From Mycolicibacterium vinylchloridicum (GTDB lineage: Bacteria > Actinomycetota > Actinomycetes > Mycobacteriales > Mycobacteriaceae): a stretch of 64,000 bases of DNA. The stretch lies in assembly GCF_013404075.1 (NCBI RefSeq), contig NZ_JACBJQ010000006.1, positions 1-64,000 of the forward strand. The letters are read 5' to 3'. Of this stretch, positions 1 through 8,058 are shown one piece after another. The position numbers and the translations under genes were made by a program. Below the pieces are notes generated by a model. It saw only the letters and a list, made by a program, of their open reading frames with translations, made no database searches and had not been told where the DNA came from. Position 1 is the stretch's first letter; each line of letters opens with the position of its first letter.

Positions 1-78
1 CAGCTCGTCGACGCCCTGCGCCGACACGCTCACCCCGACACCGGCGCCGACACCAAATCTGTCGGTGCCGCCGCCTAG
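1..78 (+). CDS. C-terminal end of an unidentified protein (cut by window edge)
   Basis: Reading frame 1 is open from the first base to a TAG at 76-78 and gives 25 residues ending in GADTKSVGAAA. Third positions are mostly G or C, as in real genes here, so this may be the tail of a gene that begins before the window. No domain can be recognised from so short a piece. It ends just before the truncated transposase on the other strand, so it could instead be scar sequence beside the insertion element. Confidence 0.35.
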   Translation, partial: QLVDALRRHAHPDTGADTKSVGAAA

Positions 79-94
79 AGTTCATCGTGGATCG

Positions 95-466
95 TCACCC
101 AAATTCCACGCGACTCGGGACATGCTCCGCGATCACCCGGGCATCTTTAGCGTCTGTCTTGGCCTCCCCGCCACGATAGGTCGCCGACGCCTGCCACACC
201 GAACGGCCCGCCAAATACCGCACCGGCTTGCCCGCCTCGGCCAGCACCGTCAACAACAACGAGGCATACACCGAGCTCAGATCGACCGTCCAGGACACCT
301 CCTGGCCCAGCTGCTCGACCTCGGCGATCACCGCAGCGATCGGGTGCTCGTCGTTGACGAGCTTGCGCGAGAGCACCTGCTTGCCAGCGCCATCAACCAC
401 GCAGACCCAGTGATGTTCCTTACCGACATCCACACCAACCCAGAGCCGGTCCGCCGCCATCGCCAC
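95..466 (-). mobile_element. Truncated IS110-family transposase (N-terminal part only)
   Basis: The 123 residues match the RuvC-like DEDD half of IS110 recombinases: WVGVDVGKEHHWVCVVD at residues 9-25 carries the first Asp, and GGEAKTDAKDARVIAEH near residue 100 is the family's hallmark block. Full IS110 transposases are about 350-400 residues and carry a C-terminal Tnp_20 domain with a catalytic Ser. Here the frame stops at 95-97 right after AEHVPSRVEFG, so that domain is absent. The element is therefore a dead remnant, cut off or shifted out of frame around positions 90-120. No second half was found in the remaining 90 bases. Confidence 0.8.
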
Positions 467-884
467 CCCTTTTCACTTGTCTGCCAACATAATCCCCACA
501 GACAACCCCGCCAGCACATCCCTAAAACAGCGATCGCATCGCAGATCTCAATCAGCGGCCAGAGAAGTCCAAGCGGGTCGGGCGGCCAGTCCATTCAAGC
601 CGCACTTGTCGAGCTCGGCAATCCCACCACAGCCTCACCCGACCCACCGGGTTGCAACACAACGTAGCAACACGCTGCAACTGCACCTACAAACTTAGGG
701 ATCCCACCACCAAACCTGCCCATGCTCCGCGGCGGCGTCAACGACTACCACCACCCAGAACGCCTCCTAGGCAAGGGTGACGAAGCGGTCTAGTTGGCTT
801 GATCCCCGCGCCTGAGCGAGGCGAGATCAGCCAGGCAAAATCCGTGCCGAATTAATTGCCATACGAGGCGAATTGAGCTTTACG
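467..884. other. Non-coding stretch upstream of the IS110 remnant
   Basis: No convincing gene is seen here. Short open frames have poor codon use and no ribosome binding site. In IS110-group elements the non-coding end lies upstream of the transposase and can encode a guide (bridge) RNA, so part of 467-700 may be the element's left end. I could not identify terminal sequences or a fold by eye. From about 780 the sequence is downstream DNA of the lipoprotein gene that ends at 885. Confidence 0.4.
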
Positions 885-1589
885 CTACTTCTTCGCCGCG
901 TTCGCGAGCATCTCCGCGGCAATGCTCTCGGCCTCGTCGTCGATCGAGTTGCTGCACGCCCAGGCTTCCACGACCACATTGGACACCGACGCCAGCGCAT
1001 GCTGGCAGCCCCATCCCCCGGCGTAGCGCTGCGTGGACTGCTGGGTCAGGATGTCGCCAGAAACGTTGGCCTCGCCGATCTTCCAGGTCGAGTGCACATC
1101 GGAGTTGTCGATGTCGATCGACGTGCCGCTGCACTTCTCCCACGATGTCCTGGATCCCTCGACGAACGCCCTCGCCTTCTCCGACGACGGATAGAGCACC
1201 GCGATCTGCTCGACCCAATGCTCGTTGTCGGTGTCCGGCTCCTGCAGCACCTCATCACGTACAGCCGTCCAATCACTGCCGCCGTAGACCAGTTCCTCGG
1301 CGCCGTAGATCGCGCCCAGGCAGTCGATGTCTGACACCCCGTCGGAGTTGTCGCTCAAGCTCTGCGCTGACGCGGTCACCCGGATTCCGGTGGCACCCAT
1401 GACGCCGTTGACCTCACCGGAGCTGAGCAGGACCCGGTCGAGATCGGACTCATCAAGGCGAGCCACGTCGGTGGGAACGGGACCGCCGCCCTGGCCGCGC
1501 AACGCCGTGCCGCTGACGGTGGACACACATCCGGACAGCAATGCACCGACCAGGACGGCGGTGCAGAACGCAGGCGCGCAACGGTTCAC
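885..1589 (-). CDS. Lipoprotein with PknH-like extracellular sensor domain
   Basis: A 234-residue protein from the GTG at 1589. A signal peptide ends in the lipobox LLSGC, with the lipidated Cys at residue 21, so it should be anchored on the outer face of the membrane. The rest resembles the PknH_C fold found on Ser/Thr kinase PknH and in many mycobacterial lipoproteins, with paired cysteines in the DCLGA, WEKCSG, GWGCQHA and WACSN segments. The open frame runs further upstream, but that extension has no signal character, which favours the GTG. It lies 49 bp downstream of a second lipoprotein of the same family, probably one operon. Ligand unknown. Confidence 0.75.
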   Translation of the reverse strand: MNRCAPAFCTAVLVGALLSGCVSTVSGTALRGQGGGPVPTDVARLDESDLDRVLLSSGEVNGVMGATGIRVTASAQSLSDNSDGVSDIDCLGAIYGAEELVYGGSDWTAVRDEVLQEPDTDNEHWVEQIAVLYPSSEKARAFVEGSRTSWEKCSGTSIDIDNSDVHSTWKIGEANVSGDILTQQSTQRYAGGWGCQHALASVSNVVVEAWACSNSIDDEAESIAAEMLANAAKK

Positions 1590-1638
1590 GCTCGATATTG
1601 TCCCCCGGCTGGGAGTTTCCTGTGTCCCCAACGCCGGA

Positions 1639-2358
1639 TTAACGTCCTCGGATGACCTTGTCCTGCATGGTCCTGACCAGGCTGACCGCCCGGCCCGAAG
1701 ACTGCCGCTGAGCCGCCGTGCCGCCGGTGACCGCGGCGTCGACGTCGATGACACAATCGGCGGCCAGACCGACGGCTCGTTCGGTGGGAAACGCCGCGTC
1801 GCCCTGGTTGTCTGAGTTGATTACTGTCGCCGACAACACCCGCCCGTCCACCTTCACATCGGTGACCTTCTGATACAGCTCGATACCGGCCTGGTTGTGC
1901 AGTGGGGTGCGTACGGTTTTACCTTCGCACTCCTTCCACCGCGCGACGAAACCGTCGAACATACGTTGTGCATCCGTCTCGGAGCCGAGCTCGACGACAC
2001 CCGCGTCCACGCTGGACACCGTCTGGCCGCCACCGAAATTCGAGAATTCCTGCCAGGCGGCACGACGGACGTCGCCGCCCTCGTAGACCACCCGCATGAA
2101 CGGTGTGATCGGGCCGAGGCATTCGATGGGATCGGCTCCCGCGTTGTCCCGAATCCCGTTGGGCAACACGTCAATTCCGCCGATTGTCGGGAAGTCGGTG
2201 TCGGGCAAGGGGTTTCCCGCGGCCTGGCCGACCTCGGCCCTGGTGGGCAGGACGGCGGCGAGGTCACGCACCGAGCCTGCAGGGCCCTGGCGCGACGCGG
2301 TGCCGTCGACCATGCTCGTGCAGCCCGCCAGCATGACGATGCCGACAACGGCACCCAC
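1639..2358 (-). CDS. Lipoprotein with PknH-like extracellular sensor domain (LppR-like)
   Basis: A 239-residue lipoprotein; the lipobox MLAGC places the modified Cys at residue 13. The mature part has the PknH_C pattern with cysteines at IECLGP, WKECEG and ADCVID. In M. tuberculosis lppR sits next to lepA, so this is probably the lppR counterpart. From the GTG at 2358 the signal peptide has no basic residue before its hydrophobic core. The upstream frame encodes TRDQPVVRGRST, which would supply one, but it contains no ATG, GTG or TTG. An ATC at 2397 preceded by GGGGGCGG is the only well-placed alternative. It follows lepA by about 53 bp. Confidence 0.75.
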   Translation of the reverse strand: MGAVVGIVMLAGCTSMVDGTASRQGPAGSVRDLAAVLPTRAEVGQAAGNPLPDTDFPTIGGIDVLPNGIRDNAGADPIECLGPITPFMRVVYEGGDVRRAAWQEFSNFGGGQTVSSVDAGVVELGSETDAQRMFDGFVARWKECEGKTVRTPLHNQAGIELYQKVTDVKVDGRVLSATVINSDNQGDAAFPTERAVGLAADCVIDVDAAVTGGTAAQRQSSGRAVSLVRTMQDKVIRGR

Positions 2359-2411
2359 TGTCGATCGCCCCCGAACGACGGGTTGGTCGCGTGTGATCGA
2401 GCCGCCCCCTA

Positions 2412-4346
2412 CTACTTCTTCGCCTTGTCGCCGGTCTTGTCTCCGCCGGCGTCGGTGGACAGCGCGGCGACGAAGGCTTCCTGCGGCACGTCGACCCGCC
2501 CGATCGTCTTCATCCGCTTCTTGCCCTCTTTCTGCTTCTCCAGCAGCTTGCGCTTACGGGTGATGTCACCGCCGTAGCACTTCGCGAGCACATCCTTGCG
2601 GATGGCCCGGATATTCTCGCGCGCAATGATTCTCGACCCGATGGCCGCCTGCACCGGCACCTCGAACTGCTGGCGCGGGATCAGCTCCTTGAGCTTGGTG
2701 GTCATCTTGTTGCCGTAGGCCTGCGCCGAATCCTTGTGCACGATCGCACTGAACGCGTCGACGGCCTCGCCCTGCAGCAGGATGTCCACCTTGACCAGTG
2801 CGGCCTCCTGCTCGCCGGCCTCCTCGTAGTCCAGGCTGGCGTAGCCGCGGGTGCGCGACTTCAGCGAGTCGAAGAAGTCGAAGATGATCTCCCCCAGCGG
2901 CATCGTGTAGCGCAGTTCGACACGTTCGGGCGACAGGTAGTCCATGCCGCCGAGTTCACCGCGCCGGGACTGGCAGAGCTCCATGATCGTGCCGATGAAT
3001 TCGCTCGGCGCGATGATCGTGGTCTTCACCACCGGCTCGTAGACCTCGCGGACCTTGCCCTCAGGCCAGTCCGACGGGTTGGTGACGACGAGCTCGGTGT
3101 CGTCGTCCTTGATCACCCGGTAGACGACGTTGGGCGAGGTGGAGATCAGATCGAGGTCGAACTCACGCTCGAGGCGTTCGCGGGTGATCTCCATGTGCAG
3201 CAGGCCCAGGAAGCCGCACCGGAACCCGAAGCCCAGGGCCACCGACGTTTCCGGTTCGTAGGTGAGCGCGGCGTCGTTGAGCTGCAACTTGTCCAGCGCC
3301 TCACGCAGATTCGGATAGTCCGAGCCGTCGACCGGATACAGCCCGGAATAGACCATCGGCTTGGGTTCGCGGTAACCCGTCAGCGCCTCGGTGGCGCCGT
3401 GGCGGGCGGTGGTCACCGTGTCACCGACCTTGGACTGGCGAACGTCCTTCACACCGGTGATCAGGTAGCCGACCTCGCCGACGCCCAGGCCGTCGCTGGG
3501 CTTGGGTTCTGGCGAGACGATGCCGACCTCGAGCAGTTCGTGAGTGGCGCCGGTGGACATCATCTTGATCCGCTCGCGCGGGTTGAGCTTGCCGTCGACC
3601 ACTCGGACGTAGGTCACCACACCGCGGTAGATGTCGTACACCGAGTCGAAGATCATGGCTCGCGCGGGAGCGTCGGCGTCTCCGACCGGTGCTGGGATCA
3701 GCCGGACCACCTCGTCGAGCAGCTCGGGGACACCCTCGCCGGTCTTACCGGACACCCGCAGCACGTCATCCGGCTCGCAACCGATGATGTGGGCGATTTC
3801 GGCGGCGTAGCGCTCAGGGTCGGCGGCGGGCAGGTCGATCTTGTTGAGCACCGGGATGATCGTCAGGTCCCGGTCCAGCGCCAGGTAGAGATTGGCCAGG
3901 GTCTGCGCCTCGATGCCCTGAGCGGCGTCCACCAACAGCACCGCACCCTCGCAGGCCTCCAGCGCGCGCGACACCTCGTAGGTGAAGTCGACGTGGCCCG
4001 GGGTGTCGATCAGGTGCAGGACGTAATCGGTGTCGCCCACTTTCCAGGGCAGCCGCACGTTCTGAGCCTTGATCGTGATGCCGCGTTCGCGCTCGATGTC
4101 CATCCGGTCGAGGTACTGCGCGCGCATGTCACGGTCGGCGACCACCCCGGTGATGCCGAGCATCCGGTCGGCCAGCGTGGACTTCCCATGGTCGATGTGG
4201 GCGATGATGCAGAAGTTCCGAATCTGCGCCGGCGCCGTGAAAGTCTTGTCGGCGAAACTGCTGATTGTGTTTCTCCTGGTCGGGTGGTGCTTCGAGGGGG
4301 CCCTCGGGTCTGTCCAGGGTATCGACTGGGGCCCTTCGGAACACAA
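2412..4346 (-). CDS. lepA: Elongation factor 4 (LepA), ribosome back-translocase GTPase
   Basis: Translation GTPase that acts on stalled or mistranslocated 70S ribosomes. All G motifs are visible: [25 protein letters not shown] and NKID. They are followed by EF-G-like domains and the LepA-specific C-terminal domain ([12 protein letters not shown], ending [19 protein letters not shown]). Start is uncertain: no ATG or GTG lies in frame near the conserved ISSFADKTF block. A TTG at 4346 gives 644 residues. An ATC at 4265, spaced 7 bases after AGGAG, would give 617. The adjoining gene at 4390 is divergent, so any promoter is squeezed between them. Confidence 0.95.
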   Translation of the reverse strand: MCSEGPQSIPWTDPRAPSKHHPTRRNTISSFADKTFTAPAQIRNFCIIAHIDHGKSTLADRMLGITGVVADRDMRAQYLDRMDIERERGITIKAQNVRLPWKVGDTDYVLHLIDTPGHVDFTYEVSRALEACEGAVLLVDAAQGIEAQTLANLYLALDRDLTIIPVLNKIDLPAADPERYAAEIAHIIGCEPDDVLRVSGKTGEGVPELLDEVVRLIPAPVGDADAPARAMIFDSVYDIYRGVVTYVRVVDGKLNPRERIKMMSTGATHELLEVGIVSPEPKPSDGLGVGEVGYLITGVKDVRQSKVGDTVTTARHGATEALTGYREPKPMVYSGLYPVDGSDYPNLREALDKLQLNDAALTYEPETSVALGFGFRCGFLGLLHMEITRERLEREFDLDLISTSPNVVYRVIKDDDTELVVTNPSDWPEGKVREVYEPVVKTTIIAPSEFIGTIMELCQSRRGELGGMDYLSPERVELRYTMPLGEIIFDFFDSLKSRTRGYASLDYEEAGEQEAALVKVDILLQGEAVDAFSAIVHKDSAQAYGNKMTTKLKELIPRQQFEVPVQAAIGSRIIARENIRAIRKDVLAKCYGGDITRKRKLLEKQKEGKKRMKTIGRVDVPQEAFVAALSTDAGGDKTGDKAKK

Positions 4347-4389
4347 TCGCCGGCAGCCGAGCCTCCGCGTTCCGCCTAAGCTGTCGAGA

Positions 4390-4989
4390 ATGGCGTCGCA
4401 GTGGAAGACGTTCCAGAGGTTCGCAGAGCACCTCGTCTTCAACGAGGCACCCAAATTCATCCGGCAGCTGCCGATCCCCCCGGCCGTGCCGCGCACCATC
4501 CAGCAGGGTCTCAAGCTGGGTATCGAAGCGCTGGTGGCCGGTTCGGTGGCAACCGAGGAGCGGCCCGCCGCGATCACGGCCGGCCGGCCGGTCACCGACA
4601 ACAGCGTGCCGACCGCGCACCGCGCCCGCCGGCTGGTCTACGCACCGGATCTCGACGGGCGCGCGGATCCCGGCGAGGTGGTCTGGACCTGGGTGGTCTA
4701 CGAGGATGACCCGACCAAAGGCAAGGACCGGCCGGTGCTGGTGGTCGGGCGCGACCGACGCACGCTACTGGGGCTGATGCTGTCCAGCCAGGCCCACCAT
4801 GCCGAGGACGGCAATTGGATCGGTATCGGCACCGGCAGCTGGGACTACGACGGCCGGCCCAGCTGGGTGCGGCTGGACCGGGTGCTCGACGTGCCCGAGG
4901 AGGGCATTCGCCGCGAGGGCGCAATCCTGGAGAAGTCGACGTTCGAGCTGGTCGCCGCGCGGCTGCGCGCCGAGTATTCGTGGAGCTAG
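4390..4989 (+). CDS. PemK/MazF-family toxin-like protein (Rv2405-like), no partner antitoxin seen
   Basis: A 199-residue protein. Residues about 95-195 have the PemK/MazF fold signature: [28 protein letters not shown], then [35 protein letters not shown]. The N-terminal ~80 residues are an extension not found in classical MazF. Typical toxins of this family are ~110 residue endoribonucleases paired with a small upstream antitoxin. Nothing of that kind sits beside this gene: the neighbours are divergent lepA and the convergent CBS gene, whose end overlaps it by 4 bp. Whether it cleaves RNA is unproven; conserved synteny with lepA suggests a housekeeping role. Confidence 0.7.
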   Translation: MASQWKTFQRFAEHLVFNEAPKFIRQLPIPPAVPRTIQQGLKLGIEALVAGSVATEERPAAITAGRPVTDNSVPTAHRARRLVYAPDLDGRADPGEVVWTWVVYEDDPTKGKDRPVLVVGRDRRTLLGLMLSSQAHHAEDGNWIGIGTGSWDYDGRPSWVRLDRVLDVPEEGIRREGAILEKSTFELVAARLRAEYSWS

Positions 4990-5420
4990 CCGCCTTGCGT
5001 GATGTAGGCCTGTAACTGCTCCTGCTCGGCCTGCAGCTGTTCCATCCGGTTCTTCACGACGTCGCCGATGCTGACGATGCCGACCAACCGGTCGCCCTGC
5101 ATCACCGGGACGTGGCGTACTCGGTTGTTGGTCATCAACGCGCTCAGGTCGTCGATCTGGTCGTCGGCCGTGCAGGTCACCACGACTGTGCTCATGATGT
5201 CGGACACTGAGCTCCGTAGCAGCTCAGGGCCGTGATCGTGCAGCTTGCGGACCACGTCGCGCTCCGAGACGATGCCCACCACACGCCCGTCGGGGCCGAC
5301 CACGACCATGGCGCCGATGTTGTGGATGACCAACTCGGCGAGCAGACCGGTGACGGTCGTCGTCTCGGTGACCGTGGCCACGGTCGATCCCTTGGTGCGC
5401 AGGATGTCGGCGATACGCAT
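4986..5420 (-). CDS. Two-CBS-domain protein
   Basis: 144 residues made almost entirely of two CBS repeats (about 5-60 and 73-130). The typical MVVVGPDGRVVGIVSERDVVRKL and HVPVMQGDRLVGIVSIGDVVKNR segments form an adenosine-nucleotide-binding pair. A short Gln/Glu-rich helix ends the protein. Start ATG 5420 lies 5 bases after AGGGGG; an in-frame GTG at 5426 touches the Shine-Dalgarno and is less likely. M. tuberculosis Rv2406c holds the same position. A CRP-like palindrome lies 12 bp upstream of the start. Probable role: sensing cellular energy state; no target is evident. Confidence 0.85.
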   Translation of the reverse strand: MRIADILRTKGSTVATVTETTTVTGLLAELVIHNIGAMVVVGPDGRVVGIVSERDVVRKLHDHGPELLRSSVSDIMSTVVVTCTADDQIDDLSALMTNNRVRHVPVMQGDRLVGIVSIGDVVKNRMEQLQAEQEQLQAYITQGG

Positions 5421-5431
5421 CGCCACCCCCT

Positions 5432-5447
5432 AGTGATGGATGTCACA
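5432..5447. promoter_or_regulatory. Candidate CRP (cAMP receptor protein) site
   Basis: AGTGATGGATGTCACA contains GTGA-N6-TCAC, matching the mycobacterial CRP pattern TGTGA-N6-TCACA except at the first base. It lies between the divergent CBS gene (start 5420) and the aldo-keto reductase gene (start 5528). At 12 bp from the CBS start codon it would more likely repress or overlap the transcription start than activate. Confidence 0.4.
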
Positions 5448-5527
5448 CCAGGCTAAGACTTTCCGCGCCCCCGCGGGAAGCAAACCGCGATGGTTGCGTT
5501 AAGACAGAACGGACGAAGGAGGTCGGC

Positions 5528-6532
5528 ATGGGCACACTGCCTACGACGCAGTTGGGCGACGGACTGACGGTCAGTGCGATCGGTTTCGGCGGGATGGCGC
5601 TGACACCGGTCTACGGCGCGGTCGACGACGCCGAATCGCTGGCCACCCTGCATCACTGCCTCGACGTGGGCGTGACCTTCATCGACACCGCCAACGTGTA
5701 CGGCGTCGGCGCCAACGAGAAGTTGATCGCCAGGCTGCTGGCCGACCGCCGCGACGAGGTTCAGCTGGCGACGAAGTTCGGCATCGACGGCGATCCGACC
5801 ACCGGCAAGCGGATCGCCCGCGGTGACGCCGAGTATGTGCGCACAAGTATCGACGAGAGCCTGGAGCGGCTGCAGACCGATGCCGTCGACCTCTACTACA
5901 TGCACCGCCGGGATGTGTCGGTGCCGATCGAGGAGACCGTCGGGGCGATGGCGGAACTGGTGGCCGCGGGCAAGGTGCGCCATCTCGGGCTCTCCGAGGT
6001 GACCGCCGACGAGTTGCGCGCCGCCGTGGCCGTGCACCCGATCGCGGCGGTCCAGAGCGAATGGTCGATCTGGAGCCGCGACGTCGAACGCAATGTGGTG
6101 CCTGCCGCTGCCGAACTCGGCGTCGGATTCGTCCCGTATTCGCCGCTGGGGCGCGGCTTCCTCGCCGGCGCGGTCCGGTCGGCCGATGACCTGACCTCGG
6201 CCGGCGACCTCCGCAGCTACATGCCACGCTTCGGCGCCGATGTCCTGGACGCGAATCTGGCTGTGGTGCAAGAGGTCACCTCGGTCGCCGAGGAGGTCGG
6301 CGCGACGCCGGCCCAGGTGGCGCTGGCGTGGCTGCGGCAACGGGCCGATGCGCTGGGGGTGGCCTCGTCGCCGATCCCCGGCACTCGCCGGGCCGCGCGC
6401 GTCGACGAGAACGCCGCCTCACTGTCGGTGACACTGACTGCCGACCAGATGGAGACGCTGGAAGCAGCAGGCGCCAAGGTGTCCGGCCACCGCTCGATCG
6501 ACCCGGGCTGGGTGTCCTCGGCCCGCGAGTGA
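5528..6532 (+). CDS. Aldo/keto reductase
   Basis: 334 residues with the complete AKR catalytic tetrad: Asp53 and Tyr58 (FIDTANVYG), Lys83 (ATKFG) and His126 (YYMHRRD). The C-terminal cofactor segment, near SSPIPGTRRAARVDENAASL, implies NADPH use. The ATG at 5528 follows GAAGGAGG with 6 bases spacing. It is close to the AKR13-type reductases common in actinobacteria; the substrate cannot be told. It converges on the TetR gene, leaving 6 bp between stop codons. Not part of the M. tuberculosis order at this locus as I remember it. Confidence 0.85.
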   Translation: MGTLPTTQLGDGLTVSAIGFGGMALTPVYGAVDDAESLATLHHCLDVGVTFIDTANVYGVGANEKLIARLLADRRDEVQLATKFGIDGDPTTGKRIARGDAEYVRTSIDESLERLQTDAVDLYYMHRRDVSVPIEETVGAMAELVAAGKVRHLGLSEVTADELRAAVAVHPIAAVQSEWSIWSRDVERNVVPAAAELGVGFVPYSPLGRGFLAGAVRSADDLTSAGDLRSYMPRFGADVLDANLAVVQEVTSVAEEVGATPAQVALAWLRQRADALGVASSPIPGTRRAARVDENAASLSVTLTADQMETLEAAGAKVSGHRSIDPGWVSSARE

Positions 6533-6544
6533 ATGCGCTCACTC
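6527..6544. terminator. Hairpin shared by two convergent stop codons
   Basis: GAGTGA-ATGCGC-TCACTC is a perfect 6-bp inverted repeat spanning the stop codons of the aldo-keto reductase (+) and TetR (-) genes. It could act as a short bidirectional terminator, but there is no T run on either side. Confidence 0.3.
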
Positions 6545-7318
6545 CGATAGGGACTGGCTGACCCGCAACGCCATTGCGGCATCGTCGAATTGTGCGGCCT
6601 GACTAGTGATCCGGCCGATTTCGCTGGGGCGCTTCAGTAGACCCCGAACCGAGATGACCGCGACCTGTTCGGCAACCCGGATCGCTTCGGCGACGCGGTC
6701 GCCTTCGTCGGTGTGCAGCCGGGTGCGTTTCTGGGCGCCCTCGTCGAAGTTCAGCAACAGCCCGGCCGTCTCCTCCCGATCGCAGTCGATGAACTTGCCT
6801 TCGGCGATCGCCGCGCCGATCAGGTCGGCCACCCAGTCTTTGAGCCGTTCGTAGTCGGTCCAGAACTGGTGGAATTCGGTGCGCTGGTCGTGGGCGATCC
6901 GTTGGATCTCGTTGAAGTCGATCGGCGACAACGCCAGCTGCATGGTGTCGAAGCGCAACAGCCGGTACAGCTTGACCGCAGGCGATCCGGAACCGGCGCC
7001 GACGCCGGAAATGAACTTCAGCGGCGCCCGGTTCACCAGCAGCGTCTCCCCCAGCAGCTGCTCCTTGTTGCGGAACCAGTAGTAGAGCGACGACTGCTGA
7101 AGTCCTGCGGCCCGCGCGATATCGCTCATCGTGGTTTGCGCGTAACCCTTTTCGGAGAACAGCCGGGTCGCGGCGTTGACGATCCCGGCGCGCGGCGACG
7201 TCCTCGCCGTCGACTCGGCGTCGTTGCGGGGTCGTCCGATGGATCTCGGCACGCCGCGAATTGTACGGTGATCATGGCCGATCACCGTCAGCTCCGGACC
7301 GGCGGAATCGGGCGTCAT
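6539..7318 (-). CDS. TetR-family transcriptional regulator
   Basis: The N-terminal helix-turn-helix reads GIVNAATRLFSEKGYAQTTMSDIARAAGLQQSSLYYWFRNKEQLL, the classic TetR DNA-binding domain. A helical ligand-binding domain of about 150 residues follows. The ATG at 7318 overlaps the creatininase stop as ATGA and gives 259 residues; a GTG at 7252 would give 237 and starts directly at the conserved PRSIGRPRND segment. It is last in a run with the creatininase, glutamine-synthetase-like and Rieske genes, so it most likely controls that operon in response to the substrate or a pathway product. Confidence 0.85.
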   Translation of the reverse strand: MTPDSAGPELTVIGHDHRTIRGVPRSIGRPRNDAESTARTSPRAGIVNAATRLFSEKGYAQTTMSDIARAAGLQQSSLYYWFRNKEQLLGETLLVNRAPLKFISGVGAGSGSPAVKLYRLLRFDTMQLALSPIDFNEIQRIAHDQRTEFHQFWTDYERLKDWVADLIGAAIAEGKFIDCDREETAGLLLNFDEGAQKRTRLHTDEGDRVAEAIRVAEQVAVISVRGLLKRPSEIGRITSQAAQFDDAAMALRVSQSLSE

Positions 7319-8058
7319 CGGCGCGGTGGGACCTCGGAGTGCGCCCGGTCGACCACATCGCGGGCGGCAGCCACGACATCTCGCCACAGCTCGAGGCCGA
7401 ACGCCTTCGACGCGCGCGACGGGAATCCGGTCACCCCGTTTGTCGAAACCTGTTGGACCGGATAACGGAACACCGTGCCCGCGGTGCGATCGGGATCGTC
7501 GGCGGTCAGCATCGCATCGGTGTCGACCAGTTCGGGCCGCACCACCAGCATCAGCGCGGTCTCGGCCGCGTTGGCGTGCCAGTCGACTGCGTCCTCGGTG
7601 GCTCGGCGGGAGATGTCGGGCGTGAGATCCCACCACTGCATGACACCGATGCGGCGATCGGGGTGTATCCGCCGGAACGTGTCGCAGGCCAGCCAGAGGG
7701 GTGCGGAGTTGCCGACGTGGCCGTTGACGAACAGGATCCGGCGTACCCCGGAATGCACACAGGCCTGCGCGACGCGCACGGCGGCCGCCGCGGTCTCCTC
7801 CCCGGTGAACGCGACGGTACCTGCGAGCTCGGTGCCGTGAAAGAAGCTGGCGCCGAAGGCCAGCGGCGGCAACACCAGCGCCACGTCACCGGCGGCGGCC
7901 TCGGCCACCGCGACGGCCATGATGGTGTCGGTGCCGACCGGCAGATGCGGTCCGTGCTGTTCGGTGGCACCGACCGGGATCAGGGCCACCGTGTCGGGGT
8001 CGTGGGCCAGGCGCGCTGCGATCTGGACCGAGTTCAGCTCCTCCCAGCTGCTGCCCAT
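7315..8058 (-). CDS. Creatininase-family amidohydrolase
   Basis: 247 residues with the family metal-binding motifs: IPVGATEQHGPHLPVGTDT near residues 27-45 (Glu, His and Asp ligands), LFVNGHVGN and the HANAAETALML stretch. The fold hydrolyses small amides or removes peptide ends, as in creatininase, FAPy deformylase and MftE. ATG 8058 shares its A with the upstream stop (TGATG), so translation is coupled to the glutamine-synthetase-like gene. In this setting it may release an amide- or gamma-glutamyl-linked intermediate; that is inference. It is not accompanied by mycofactocin genes, so it is not MftE. Confidence 0.85.
   Translation of the reverse strand: MGSSWEELNSVQIAARLAHDPDTVALIPVGATEQHGPHLPVGTDTIMAVAVAEAAAGDVALVLPPLAFGASFFHGTELAGTVAFTGEETAAAAVRVAQACVHSGVRRILFVNGHVGNSAPLWLACDTFRRIHPDRRIGVMQWWDLTPDISRRATEDAVDWHANAAETALMLVVRPELVDTDAMLTADDPDRTAGTVFRYPVQQVSTNGVTGFPSRASKAFGLELWRDVVAAARDVVDRAHSEVPPRR

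Noticed and set aside
2736..4379. 547-codon open frame antisense to lepA
   Set aside because: It is a GC-driven shadow frame; its product is His/Val/Gly-rich without domains and lepA on the other strand has all G motifs.
4986..5420. CBS gene considered as the antitoxin of the PemK-like gene
   Set aside because: It is convergent rather than co-directional and is a normal two-CBS protein.
7315..8058. Creatininase considered as MftE with a mycofactocin cluster
   Set aside because: No mftA, mftB, mftC or other mycofactocin genes are near.
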